This document shows positions 21,301 to 31,955 of a DNA stretch of 64,000 nt, in pieces. Source of the stretch: Talaromyces rugulosus (Eukaryota; Ascomycota; Eurotiomycetes; Eurotiales; Trichocomaceae); assembly GCF_013368755.1 (NCBI RefSeq), contig NC_049566.1, positions 3,038,001-3,102,000 on the forward strand, written 5' to 3'. The notes beneath the pieces are model-generated. The model saw only the letters and a list, made by a program, of their open reading frames with translations, was not told where the DNA came from and did no database searches. Made by a program: the position numbers and the translations under genes. Each line of letters starts with the position of its first letter. Position 1 is the first letter of the stretch.

Positions 21301-22680
21301 CGGAATCCCGGCAGACAGGTAAGCCTTTTCCTCTATCCATGGTTCACCTCCCCCCCCCATTATTCTCCACGTGAAGGACTTATTACTATATTTGTAGATG
21401 TACCAACTTTCACAAGTCTGGTACAGCAAATAACAGCATTAATACATCTAGCATACAGAGTACCGTTCTAACCTTAACATGTGCCGATCCAGCCCCAAAA
21501 TAACCCAGAACCCAGAACCCACTTCACCTCCACCACGAACCAATGATGCTACACTCGCTTCGGCCTTTTTTCTGGTTAATTACGGATACTCCGTATGTGG
21601 TGTGCGATTCCATGGTTGCAACTTTGCTGCAGCCCTGCCAGGCCAACCCAGCGCAGATCAAATAGTTCATGGATCAGGACTCCACCGCAAACTCTTTCTT
21701 ATTTCTTATGGGCCGTTTCAAAAAAAAAAAAAAAAAAAAAAAAAAAACCAACGTTGTGGTTCTGGTTCAGGGCTCGGACGGAGAATGCCATATGCAGTAA
21801 CTATGCAGTGTGCACCTGCATCACAGGATGAAATGCTAAGCAATCGCTAATCTCATTCTCCACTTTCTTTCAATGGCTAGGGGTCCAGAGTCAGACGCTG
21901 AGAGTCAGGCCGCCACGCACGGCGGGCGAGGAATGCTACTCTGTGGCTCAGTGATCGACCTGATCGACAGATACTGCTACTATTACTTACCGTGAACTCC
22001 TAGTTAGTTAGTTAGCTACAACTATTAGCCAATTAATGGCTAGTGGGTACGGGTTTGTTTTGGTCAACCATATGGACTCTTAGTCTCTTTGTAATTGTAT
22101 GGAGTATTATTAGGTGTTTGCTTGGTTAGTCCTCGCAAAGCCAATCCCACGTGTTGCACAGATCCATCGCATGGCCATGATGTGTATCCATCTGTGACGT
22201 TATTAGTGGAGTGGGCCTGCTGGGAAGTAAGGGGGAAGCAAGGGATGAGGAGTTATTGATCACGCCTAAAATAAGGATTTTATGGACCAATAGTGGCGAT
22301 AGACAATAATGTTCAGCTTACCTCAGGTTACCTTCCGTAAAAGGAAAGTTTTCCTACGGTTCTGGAGGCCTAAGCATTTGATTGTTAGGGATTGTTGACG
22401 TCGAAGTTCGCATGTGTCGGCCCAAACAGGAGAATGGACCGAGAAAAGAGTCAATGTATTTGGTTAAAAATTTCAAGGTTGATATCGTTACGGACTGGAT
22501 GCAGGAAGTCAGAAGAACGAGGGCATAGTTCAATTTCTAACTAAGACGACAACTGACTAAGGAAATGTTTTTAGTTCTCTATTTATAATTCCTTTCAGAA
22601 AGTCACATTCCTCAAAAATAAAAATAAAAATAAGATCTAATATACCGCGAATATTATGTATTTATCTATATGATAGTCTA
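18343..22680. other. 4.3 kb gene-free region with TACGGAGTA motifs
   Basis: No open frame with a recognisable product on either strand. The first few hundred bases are the promoter of the RING-PH-VWA gene. It contains an A run (21720-21747) and several copies of CGGAGTA or its complement, including a perfect 16-bp palindrome at 19711-19726. TA-rich and CA-rich patches alternate. No tRNA or transposon gene is seen. Non-coding transcripts cannot be excluded. Confidence 0.5.
19711..19726. repeat. Perfect 16-bp palindrome TACGGAGTACTCCGTA
   Basis: The sequence equals its own reverse complement. Related half sites lie at 18528-18535, 18614-18620 and 21581-21595. Motifs of this kind are common in Eurotiales intergenic DNA as I recall; their role is not known to me. 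Confidence 0.7.
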
Positions 22681-25534
22681 TTACCCCCAAGATCTCCCCA
22701 AACGAACGAGAACTCCCTCACGAATCACCCAGTTGGAGAAGTTAACATCATCCGAGCTTTCAACGCTCATCTTGAAGATGTTCATGTTCAAATCACAAAT
22801 AACAGAGGCCATGGCCTTTTCCCCAGCCTTGGCAATCTGTCGCATGTTCCAGCTATCCTTCACCACGTAGATGTGAACAATGACAACCCATAGCTGTCCA
22901 AATCGTCTAAGACGGCCAATAGCTTGTTCCAGTAATGCCTTCGTCATGGGGATATTCGTAAAAGTGCATTTCATTGCACTTTCCGTGTAGGTTCAGGCCG
23001 AAGCAATTCACCGCTACTGAGATGATCAAGACCATACAACCACCTTCGCTGGTAAATTCTCGTATCAGCCGTTCCCTTTCTTTCATATCCAATTTTGCGT
23101 GGAAGATTGCCGCTTTAATCCCACATTCACGGAGAATGGCAGCAATGTGAATCTGGTTGCCTGTAAAATTACACCAAATCAACTGCTTCTTGCCCCGAAC
23201 AAGAACGTTGTAGGTAACTAGTGGGAACATTGCCCTCATCTTGGGAGACCCCCGCAAAAGGGTTCTGATAGCGTTGATATCCGGGCTACGCCGTTTGCCC
23301 TTGATACGAGCCTTTTTGATCCACTTTTTAGGCAATCTGATATACTCTTAGTCGCCAATGGTCTCCGCCAGACTCTGGGCCATAGTTTTGAGCTTGAACA
23401 GTTTCAAAACGTCAAGCATATTTTTCGATGTGAGCAATTTCTCGCAATACTCAAAGCCGACGTAGGAGGTAAGCAGAGTTAGCATTCGCAGCTTTGCCAT
23501 ATTTATGGCAAACTTGTTATCTTCGATTTCAAAGATCAATTTTCGGTAATGGGGGATAACAAGTTTGTCGTAAATGAGCTTCTCCTTTTCCGAAAAATTA
23601 ACATTCACCATCACGGTATGAGAAGGAGGGATGCGAGCCCCAATAACAACCCTTTTGTCGTTGATTTCTATGATGGAAGACAATGTCCGACGAACCATCA
23701 ACTTCGAGAGCAATTTTTTCGTGTAAACAGAGGCAACAGTGACAGTCACCTTGTTTGTCAAGATCTTCTTTTGGACCACGCGATGAGTCAATACCAAACT
23801 GGTCGCAGGATGATCATCAGCGAGAGAGAATGGATCGCAACTGGCAGTGACATCGAGGTCTTCAAGATTATCATTATGCCATTCATCGTCACTTTCCTTT
23901 GGTAGTACCAAATCGACATACCCCGTAAAATCATGAATGCTGTTGAATAAAATAGTCGCTGACATGATAAGGTAGAAATCAGCGTCGCTCCATCGAATAG
24001 CAGTAGAAATTCCGCTGTCCTTATTCCTGATATAGTGACCTTCATCAAGAATGGCATCAGAAAATAGTCCAGCAAGGTCGCCAGGCCAACCTTGAGGTTT
24101 AACGTCCTTAGGACGATTTGAAAAAGCCTTCGGATCCCCCAGTCTTTTCCGCTCCTTTGTAACCCAAGAATTCGCCGCTGGGGGCCCATGACGATTTCTG
24201 AATGTTTCACATGTGGTGACCACCACTGTGCTTGCCCGCTCCAGAGATCCATCAAAAAGCTCATGTGACTTTGTTAGTTTTTCGGTCACTACTTCAGCGT
24301 CCTTCCAAGTGGATAGCCGGTTCGACCGCTTATCCCCAAACAAGATCTTGATTTTCAACTGGGTAGTGATGGCCTGGATCTCTTTACACCATTGAGGGAG
24401 GATAGCTGATGGGACAACAAGTAGGAAAGGCTTGTGTGCTGGAGAAGGGCCAGCTGCATTGCTGTCGTTTTCGTGTACTTCTTTCCATGCGTTATGTATG
24501 TCCTTCTGACGCTTTGAAATCTGGGACAATTAGTAGAGGCTCCTGTAAAAGGGTTTGGAACCCTTTTACCATGGACACTTGAACGTACCTCTAGCATGTA
24601 TGCGATGGCCTCATAAGTTTTTCCAAGGCCCATAACGTCAGCGAGGAACGCCCCCCGTTGCATAGGCCTACCAGACTTCCGCTTCGCCTCACGCATTTCC
24701 AATAATCGAGCAACCCCTAGGACCTGCCAAGGTTCCAATCGTGTATTCTGTTTCATATATCTGTGCCTTGTACGAATGATACTGTCAGGGTCCGGACGAG
24801 GGGTTGTGACACAAAGCGATTTAACAGCCTTCTGCCAGTCCTTTGGTTGGTAACTTTGATCATCAAGCCATTCCAGCTCTCGCTGGTATTGCTTCAATTT
24901 CTCTGGAGTTATTCTGATTAGATGCGATGGGGGCACATCTTCCTCAGTCGCAGTGTTCTCAGTGACCTCTGACCAAGCATATTCGTCTGCAGCAAGATGG
25001 GATAGGGATTGATATAGCTTATTCTCTTCATCATCAAGAGATTGTTGGAGAGGTAGGCCATCTTCGGCTACTTCCTGCACATCGTCCACTTCTGCATCTT
25101 CCCAGTCCTCATCGCCTTCACTGGATGGCAATGGACCCTGTAAGTCTTCATCTTCAGAATCTTTGTCGTCTGAATCTTCATCTGATGCTTGCTCCATGGC
25201 ATCTCCATTATCACCTGTAGACATTGCGTTGTCATCAGCTTCGACACCCTCCTGTGCTAACTTGCATGCTGTCCTGCAAAACATCAATTGCCAGTAGGAT
25301 TCATTGGGATTGAATTGTTCCGAAATCTTTGTTGGCATTTGGGTGTCATCTGAGGCGGGGATCATTTTCTTCCATGATTCTTGCAAACTGGTGGTCATGA
25401 ACTCACTCAATTCTGTAGCGAGAGCCATGTCACTTTCGCTTAAGTCGAGCTGCATCAGGCTAAACTCTTTCCCATCATCTTCAGAATCAGAAGCCACACC
25501 ATCGTTGTTGGAGACGTTGGAAGAAGAGCCCTAA
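22681..25534 (-). pseudogene. Broken SNF2-family helicase gene
   Basis: An acidic N-terminal region is followed by an SNF2 ATPase core. Walker A is LADVMGLGKTYEA (near 24640), the DEAH box reads DEGH, and motif III reads MSATILFNS. The C-terminal lobe contains GLNLHGKC and AIGRLRRFGQ. Exon 1 ends at 24589 and exon 2 starts at 24520 (68-nt intron, MLE|ISKRQK). Two lesions disable the C-terminal lobe. An in-frame TAA at 23348-23350 falls between SLAETIGD and EYIRLPKKW. One extra G (plus-strand C pair at 22929-22930) shifts the frame inside ITEQAIGR. The first in-frame ATG is at 25455, but the frame is open to 25534 and conserved-looking sequence continues upstream. SNF2 proteins of this sort occur in many copies in Eurotiales genomes. 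The gene is probably dead, but a truncated N-terminal product is possible. Confidence 0.82.
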
Positions 25535-25602
25535 GCTTTTCTTAGGACGTGGTGTGTTGGTTGCCTCTTGTTTGCCACTGTGTGTAGAGGGTTGAATGAC
25601 AC

Positions 25603-25681
25603 CCCTAGGAGCTCTGGAAAAAGCGTTCAGAATGCTCTGCCGCCTGTCGCAGATCCCCCCACCAGGGCCTCTGGAAAAAGC
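25603..25681 (-). repeat. Repeat copy 1 (79 bp, unmutated form)
   Basis: Pairs with 25720-25798 at an offset of 117 bp. On the minus strand it can be read as NAFSRGPGGGICDRRQSILN followed by AFSRAPR. It differs from copy 2 at exactly three positions (25616, 25639, 25673). Confidence 0.9.
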
Positions 25682-25719
25682 ATTTAAAGCGCTCCGTGAT
25701 TGGTTGACTTGTTGAATAG

Positions 25720-25798
25720 CCCTAGGAGCTCTAGAAAAAGCGTTCAGAATGCTCTACCGCCTGTCGCAGATCCCCCCACCAGGGCCTCTAGAAAAAGC
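25720..25798 (-). repeat. Repeat copy 2 with three RIP-type changes
   Basis: Identical to 25603-25681 except for G-to-A at 25733, 25756 and 25790 on the plus strand. All three are TG to TA, which is CpA to TpA on the minus strand. The change at 25756 turns a CAG codon into TAG in the minus-strand frame. The 117-bp spacing is 39 codons, so both copies lie in the same frame. Confidence 0.9.
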
Positions 25799-26311
25799 GT
25801 TCTACGCCTCGCTCACTACGATTTGGGTGCCTGCTTTGCGATCGCTGATTCCAACTGTCAGAACGGCTTTTTGGCAATATCATAGGGAAGAAAACCTTTG
25901 AAGACAATGTCTCGATAGGAAACAGCTCTAGAAAACAGAATTTTGATGAAAATGGATAAATTTTGATGGATTTTGGATGCTCAAGATAGACAGATTGAGC
26001 GAAGAGAGGATGGGTGAAGAAGCGGGAAGAAGAAGAGGAGAGAAAGGAAAAGATAAGATATTTTTTTTCCTATGTGGGGCTTTCTAGCTTTCAGATATTT
26101 TATCTTATTTACTAATTGATAAAATATTTTTGAGTCTTTTTCTAGAGTAATTAGTATAGAAAGCTGCTCCTTTACATTATTTTGGATAGTTGATAGTACT
26201 AACTGCGTTAGGAAAGGTCTTCCCGCAAAAATGTTGCTAGTCCTATTTGGGTTTAACCTGCGCAAACAAAAAAACGAATTTTGGCAAGGTCGTTTATTTT
26301 GCTAGCCAACA
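25799..26311. other. AT-rich flank with nested inverted repeat
   Basis: About 510 bp between the repeat region and the carboxylesterase stop. Around 26080-26163, GCTTTCTA and its complement enclose an inner pair, ATATTTTATC and GATAAAATAT. A CTCTAGAAAA motif like that of the repeats recurs near 25926 and, inverted, near 26139. No gene is identified. Confidence 0.4.
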
Positions 26312-28193
26312 CTATTTACCCAGCTCAGACCAGATACTATTCAAATAAGCAATGCCCTCCTTCCGCCAGGTATCGGCTTCCGGGTGACTGGTCGCATTCG
26401 TCTCAAAGACAAAGTCCTGGCCGTATCCATCCTTGTCGAGCTGGTACACTGGCCAGTGGGGGATTCCTTGAACTGTGATGTGTCAGCCTTACTCTCTAAT
26501 ATATATATAAACATATTTTAAAATGGCAAAACTCACCTCCATGGTTATTCGGATCCAAATCATGCACAAAACTAACCCAGCTCCGACTCATCAACTTGGC
26601 CAAAGCGGCAAAACTCTCTGGTTCATTCGCAAAGGGATTCGGCTGGGTATAGTATCCCAGCCCATTGGTATTATCATACACAAAGGCCACCTCCATAAAG
26701 TGACCAGAGCCTTCGATACTGGTCATGCCGTTGACAAGCACATTAAAATGGTATGCATAGCTGGGCACATTCGCTTTCGCCCAGGCCTGAGACGAGAGAC
26801 GTCTGCATGCATGCATCACATAGTCCCCCACAATCGCTGCTGAGCGTTTATACTGAAGTCCCGGCGTTGGATAATCCGGTCGACCCTTGTACGTTGCAGG
26901 GATGCCCAAGTCTGGGATATCCGGGTAAAGTTCCAAAAGCCGAGTCACTGATTTCTGCGGAAGCCCTTCTGCAAGAAGCACACTTTCCAAATCGCTGTCA
27001 TTATTGACCCCCGTTGGCGAAAATGAGGCTCCTTCGTCAAAGTTTGTGCCGATTAGATACGGCACATGCACAAATTCGCCTCGTGCGAGCTGCTCGGATG
27101 CGGGGCCGGCGATTATATCGCCATCGGTGTATGGCATTGTGGCGGCTGATGTATTAAATGCAGTGTTCAGTTTGTCAAACGGTGCCTGTCGAAGACACTC
27201 GAGCGTATATTTGGCAGACGAGCAGCCAGCTGTAGCAACAGCTGCATCATAGTAGCCCTGCGCTTCTGTTGCATTATAAACCCCAGCCAGCGAGATCGGC
27301 CCACCACTTTCAGAAATAGCTGCGCGGAAAAGGTGGTCATCTCGACCATTGTAAGCAGTCAAATGAATCCCAACACTGCCAGCTCCCGCAGATTCGCCCC
27401 AGATGGTTACCTTGTCCGGGTCACCTCCAAAGGCTGCAATGTTCTCCTGGATCCAGTGCAGGCCAAGACGCTGGTCATGGATTCCAATGTTTGTTGCGCC
27501 TGCGTCGCGGATTTCTTTCCCGTCGATAAAGCCCCAGCCGCTGAGTCGGTAGGCTACTGCAGCGCCAATGATGGGTTTGCCGAGTTCAACAGAGTTTTGG
27601 ACGATGAAGGAGAGGTTGTATCTTTGATCTCGCGTTCCGCCTTCTGAGTATCCTCCACTGGGGTTTGTCAGTCTACATGTATATAGTATATAGAGCTGAA
27701 ACCATTTTGAGGCGGATATCTTAGACTGACCCGTGAATCCACACTGCCACAGGTAGGCTTTCATTCTCGTACCCTGCAGGACGAATCACATTGAGAGCTA
27801 GGCAGTCCTCTGATAACGGGTACGGCCAGTCATCGCTCTACGTCTCGTCAGCCTGTTTAGTATATATATATATATATATATACCATATGGAAATAGCTGC
27901 AATATCCAACATACACCATAACCAACACATTCCGGATAATACTCTGTAGCCCTTTTAAGTCCGTCCCATGAAGTATTCAACGACACAGGCTGGTGAAACC
28001 TGAGCGAGCCCAAAGGTGGCTGCGCAAAGGGTATGCCCAAGAAAAAGTCCTGGTCATAGGTACTACTATAAACCCCTTCATACGTGCCATTCTCGACTAA
28101 GACTGTGGGGCCAGTTGCTACTGTGGTAGAGCAGCATCCAAGCAAAAACAAAAAGCCCGACAATGCAAGAGAGTTTTTGTGGAAAGCCATCAT
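26312..28193 (-). CDS. Secreted type-B carboxylesterase/lipase
   Basis: Exons 27915-28193, 27731-27837, 26537-27657 and 26312-26472 (555 residues). A signal peptide ([20 protein letters not shown]) leads into the alpha/beta-hydrolase fold: [30 protein letters not shown], and the oxyanion region VWIHGGGYSEGG, rebuilt across intron 2. The nucleophile is Ser in [11 protein letters not shown]. The acid is probably Glu in [10 protein letters not shown] and the base His in [13 protein letters not shown]. The enzyme hydrolyses carboxylic esters outside the cell; the substrate is unknown. N-glycosylation sites such as NTS and NDS are present. Intron 1 (27838-27914) contains a run of TA repeats. Every join restores conserved sequence. 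No biosynthetic cluster genes are adjacent, so a nutritional or detoxifying role is more likely. Confidence 0.92.
27862..27882. repeat. TA microsatellite inside a carboxylesterase intron
   Basis: A run of about ten TA units lies in intron 1 of the esterase gene, between the donor and the ACGTAG acceptor. Length changes here could alter splicing. Confidence 0.75.
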
Positions 28194-29293
28194 CGTTGGA
28201 TTCTGGTTTTCTGGTCCGCTTCGCGTAGCAAACCCGCAAATCTAAGAACAAGAAAAAAAAGACATAATCAAGCCAAAACATACGTCAACTCCTCTCCTAT
28301 ATAAGCCCCAAAAAAAAACATCGAAAAAGCGGGGGAGTAGTCCTCATCTGCCGAAATGCGTAAGCAAACAACGACGACTGTCGATCATGGCGTGCCCAAG
28401 CGTGCTGTAGTCTGTAGCCCGAGGCCATTATGGGGAGAATATGGCATTTTCTGCGCCATACTATAGTCAACGCACCAACCAGAAGCTTCAAACCAAGAGA
28501 CTAGTATAGAACGGCGCCCTTGTTGTTTTTATCCGGCTTGTTCCATTTTTTTTTTCCTGCGGGGCCCCATTTTGTTCAATTTCCGAAGTGGATGTGGGGA
28601 AGAAACAGCACAAATACCGAGGAAAAATGCCGGGTTTTGATTTATAGTTGAGTGTAGAAGATAAAGTGGTGGACGTATATGTTGCATTTAAATGTTGTAG
28701 GATGTGGGGCCACAGTAAATATATCCAAATGTTGACACATGTATGTGTGACTGGAGTAAGTGCCGGAAAAGGATTGGCATGATAGTTACATGCATAATTC
28801 TAAAGTGTCTTATCGTATGACTTGTTACGCCTTTAGAACCGTGTCCAAATGGTGAATGGTACGTGCAGTATTGATATCTCTACAACAGTATAGCCCAATT
28901 CCTCTCGGCTGCCGAGGATTGGATCTGCCAGCGTGGGGCTCAAACAAATTGGCGAGATAGTTTCCGCTCATTGTGTCTCTCGTCCTATCTAAGATGTGCA
29001 TTGCTAATTAGGGCTACTTGTTGCGGCCAAGAGCTTGGCCGGACTATACAAGGGTAGCCCAATGGCATTGTACAATTATACCCGCATAGTCTCCGCATAT
29101 ACTCCGCCGCATCTTGGCTATCTTACACAATTCTACACATGTGGGACGGTCAACACTAAGAGAACTTGACTGGAAATGCCTCATAGATTGACAACTTGAT
29201 CTGTAATTGATTGATATCAACACCATATTACTCTCCTTTTCCTCTCCCAATTCCCCTTTGGGGGTGACTCCCGAGCTGCATTATTTATATTAA
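28194..29293. other. Promoter-side intergenic region
   Basis: 1.1 kb upstream of the carboxylesterase gene. It contains A-rich and T-rich runs near 28250-28320 and 28540-28560, consistent with a promoter. No gene is seen. Confidence 0.45.
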
Positions 29294-29742
29294 ATGGAGG
29301 AGGACCTGGAGATTCTTCAGGCCTGTCCAGACAAGGCTCAGGTATCAACTACCACTAATCGTGCTAACCTACTTCACCCTTCGCAAAAAGATGTTGATAA
29401 AGGTTTGCTGCGTTATTGCTACTTTCGCCAGGGCCAAGTACCCAGTGCTCTTCTGGGATATTGTTAGAGCGCGAGGTTCGATTGTCCTCGTCCTCATCGT
29501 TATGCATTAGCCCTTTGGGAGGTTAATGTTCTCCAAGGCCCAAAGGCCTCGCCCATGAGGACCTGCGGTACAGCTGGTGGATCGAGAAATGCACTAATAG
29601 CGACAAGCTGAACAGAGAAGCAGAAAGATGGATGGAATACCTGGATCATAGAGAACCGTTGCTACCTGTGTATACCGTAGATTGGCTGCTCAAGGGACCT
29701 CTGATCTTTTGGTGCAGTGTCACTAAGAAAAGAGCGTCATGA
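29294..29742 (+). pseudogene. Decayed gene of unknown family
   Basis: An ATG at 29294 opens a frame that reads MEEDLEILQACPDKAQVSTT and continues to RQGQVPSALLGYC, where a TAG (29465-29467) interrupts it. The same frame then continues with SARFDCPRPHRYALALWEV. Near 29540 a one-base shift is needed to go on to GLAHEDLRYSWWIEKC and EYLDHREPLLPVYTVDWLLK, ending at TGA 29740-29742. Coding-like composition persists on both sides of the two lesions, so this looks like the relic of a gene for a protein of at least 150 residues. I do not recognise the family. Chance open frames are the alternative. Confidence 0.45.
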
Positions 29743-30171
29743 AGTCATGATATGTAACTTTTCGAGGCATCAATCCTCCCGCGATAAGAAAAATACATGC
29801 CCGGCATCTGCGGAGAATTCTAGAATTCTAGAATTGGAGGCTTTGACAAACAATCATGGCTCAGGTTACCAGAAACCTCACTAAGGAGTCTGCTTTTGGT
29901 ACAGTGGATAACAACCCGACAAGTTTAATGTCGTACAAATGGTGAATGAATCCATTGATAAAGAACAAAGTGATAGCGGACGGTCTAAAGAGCGGCTTCA
30001 CCACACCGGAGCCAGAACGGGAGTCCGGATTCCGAGCCTTACCGCAAATGGCTAGCAGCGCGCTTACCTAAGGAGCTCCTCCCGGAAGCCGGCGAAGATT
30101 GTCCCAACAACAATCTTTCCTTTCCTGCTCTCTGTTCTCCATCCACCTCAATTGCTCTCTCCTCCACAGCT
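29743..30171. promoter_or_regulatory. Upstream region of PDA1
   Basis: About 430 bp before the PDA1 ATG. The last 50 bases are pyrimidine-rich (TCTGTTCTCC...CTCTCTCCTCCACAG), the usual leader of highly expressed fungal genes. A short direct repeat of GAATTCTA lies near 29816-29836. Confidence 0.5.
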
Positions 30172-31583
30172 ATGCTTTCCAGATCGTTGTGGGCGCGCCA
30201 GGTTGCGCCTCTGAGGCGCCAGGCAGCTTTCGTTGCTCGCCGCTCAGTCACCACTGACGCTGCCTCTGCGCATGCTGAAAATATCCCCCAGGTGAGCCAA
30301 CAATTTTTCAGACTTGTCTGCTAGGCTCAACAATACCGAAAACAGTGGCTAACGTTGGTTTATTTTGCAGGAGGATGACAAGCCATTCACAGTCCGACTC
30401 TCTGATGAGAGTTTCGAGACATACGAGCTCGACCCACCTCCCTACACCCTGGAGACGACCAAGAAGGAGCTGAAGCAGATGTACTACGACATGGTTGCGA
30501 CTAGGTACGAATGACTGTTGGATTTGCTTATGAAGACTGCATACTTACGATTGGAACTACTAGGCGAATGGAGATGGCTGCCGACCGTCTGTACAAGGAA
30601 AAGAAGATTCGTGGTTTCTGCCACTTGTCGACCGGTCAAGAAGCTGTCGCTGTCGGTATCGAGCACGCCATTACCCCCCTGGACAAAATTATCACTGCCT
30701 ACCGCTGCCACGGTTACGCTCTGATGCGTGGTGGCACGGTCAGGTCCATTATCGGAGAACTTCTTGGCCGCCGTGAGGGTATCGCTTATGGCAAGGGAGG
30801 CTCCATGCACATGTTCGCCCCCAACTTCTTTGGTGGAAACGGTATTGTCGGTGCCCAGGTCCCTGTCGGTGCCGGTCTCGCCTTTGCCCAGCAATACTCC
30901 GAAGAGAAGGCCTGCTCTATCGCTCTCTACGGTGACGGTGCTTCCAACCAGGGTCAGGTTTTCGAAGCCTTCAACATGGCTAAGCTCTGGAAACTGCCAG
31001 TCCTCTTTGGCTGTGAGAGTACGTTTACCCTTGATTCTATTTGGTGCTTTTTACACAATATTCTGACTATGGATTAGACAACAAGTACGGTATGGGTACC
31101 TCAGCCGCCCGTTCCTCCGCTCTCACCGACTACTACAAGCGCGGACAGTACATCCCCGGTATCAAGGTCAACGGTATGGATGTCCTGGCCATCAAGGCCG
31201 CCGTCCAGTACGGCCGCGAATACGCCATTTCTGGCAAGGGTCCTCTTGTCTACGAATACGTCACCTACCGATACGGTGGACACTCCATGTCTGACCCCGG
31301 TACCACATACCGTTCCCGTGAGGAAATCCAGCGCATGCGCAGCACCCACGATGCCATCGCCGGCCTCAAGCAGAAGCTGCTCGACTGGTCCGTTGTCTCC
31401 GAGGAGGAGCTCAAGGCCATTGACAAGGAGGCTCGCTCGCTTGTCGACGCCGAGGTCGCCATAGCCGAGAAGATGGCCGCCCCCGAGCCCGACCGCCGCA
31501 TTCTGTACGAGGACATCTTTGTCCGTGGCAGTGAACCTCTCTGGATGAGGGGCCGCACTGTCGACGAGACTTTCTACTACTAG
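30172..31583 (+). CDS. pda1: Pyruvate dehydrogenase E1 alpha subunit
   Basis: Exons 30172-30291, 30371-30504, 30564-31018 and 31078-31583 (404 residues). The enzyme decarboxylates pyruvate with thiamine diphosphate in the mitochondrial matrix, as an alpha2-beta2 E1 with PdB. The presequence is [20 protein letters not shown]. The thiamine diphosphate motif runs [20 protein letters not shown] and ends CENNKYGMGT, rebuilt across intron 3. [14 protein letters not shown] is the active-site region. The loop [18 protein letters not shown] holds the regulatory serines that PDH kinase phosphorylates in this family. Each splice join gives conserved sequence (ENIPQ|EDD, VATR|RMEM). Length fits the family. 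Confidence 0.97.
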
Positions 31584-31955
31584 ATTTTTTCTATCTTCTT
31601 AGTATTGTTGGAGTAATGACGCGAGAATCTGTACAAGACAAGCTTCTCTCCAGAGTGACAAAGACATGACTGGTGGAAGAAAGCATGGTGGATGGAGCCT
31701 AAGCCTCTTTTAAACTTCTCATTTGTTCTTTTACTTTCAATATCCAACATATGTAATTTAGCTCAACGCACGCCCTCATAAATTTCCAAGACTACGAACA
31801 TTATGTGGTTTCTTTAATAATCAATAGAGCAGTAGTTTACTACCCTAGGCCTAATTCTTATTATTAAAATATGGCTATTCACACTATACATGAAAAAGAA
31901 GGTATCATAATAAGAACCGAAAGAGAGAAAAAAGTGGTATGACTGTCAAGTCAAT
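31584..31955. other. Convergent 3' intergenic region
   Basis: 372 bp between the PDA1 stop and the stop of the convergent unknown gene. AT-rich, UTR-like, no gene. Confidence 0.5.

Noticed and set aside
21720..21747. Run of 28 A
   Set aside because: Could hint at a retroposed poly-A tail, but no coding remnant or target duplication flanks it. Treated as a simple homopolymer.
23311..23351. An intron removing the TAA in the SNF2 gene
   Set aside because: The only GT upstream of the stop that could pair with the following CAG would give an intron of about 37 nt, shorter than any other in the window, and the frame is already the same on both sides.
22681..28193. A giant mobile element (Starship) carrying the helicase and esterase
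   Set aside because: No tyrosine-recombinase captain gene, no terminal repeats and no typical cargo were found. The flanking genes are ordinary housekeeping genes.
29430..29500. GGTTCGATTG resembling a tRNA B box
   Set aside because: No A box at the right distance and no cloverleaf could be drawn. The stretch reads better as part of the decayed gene.
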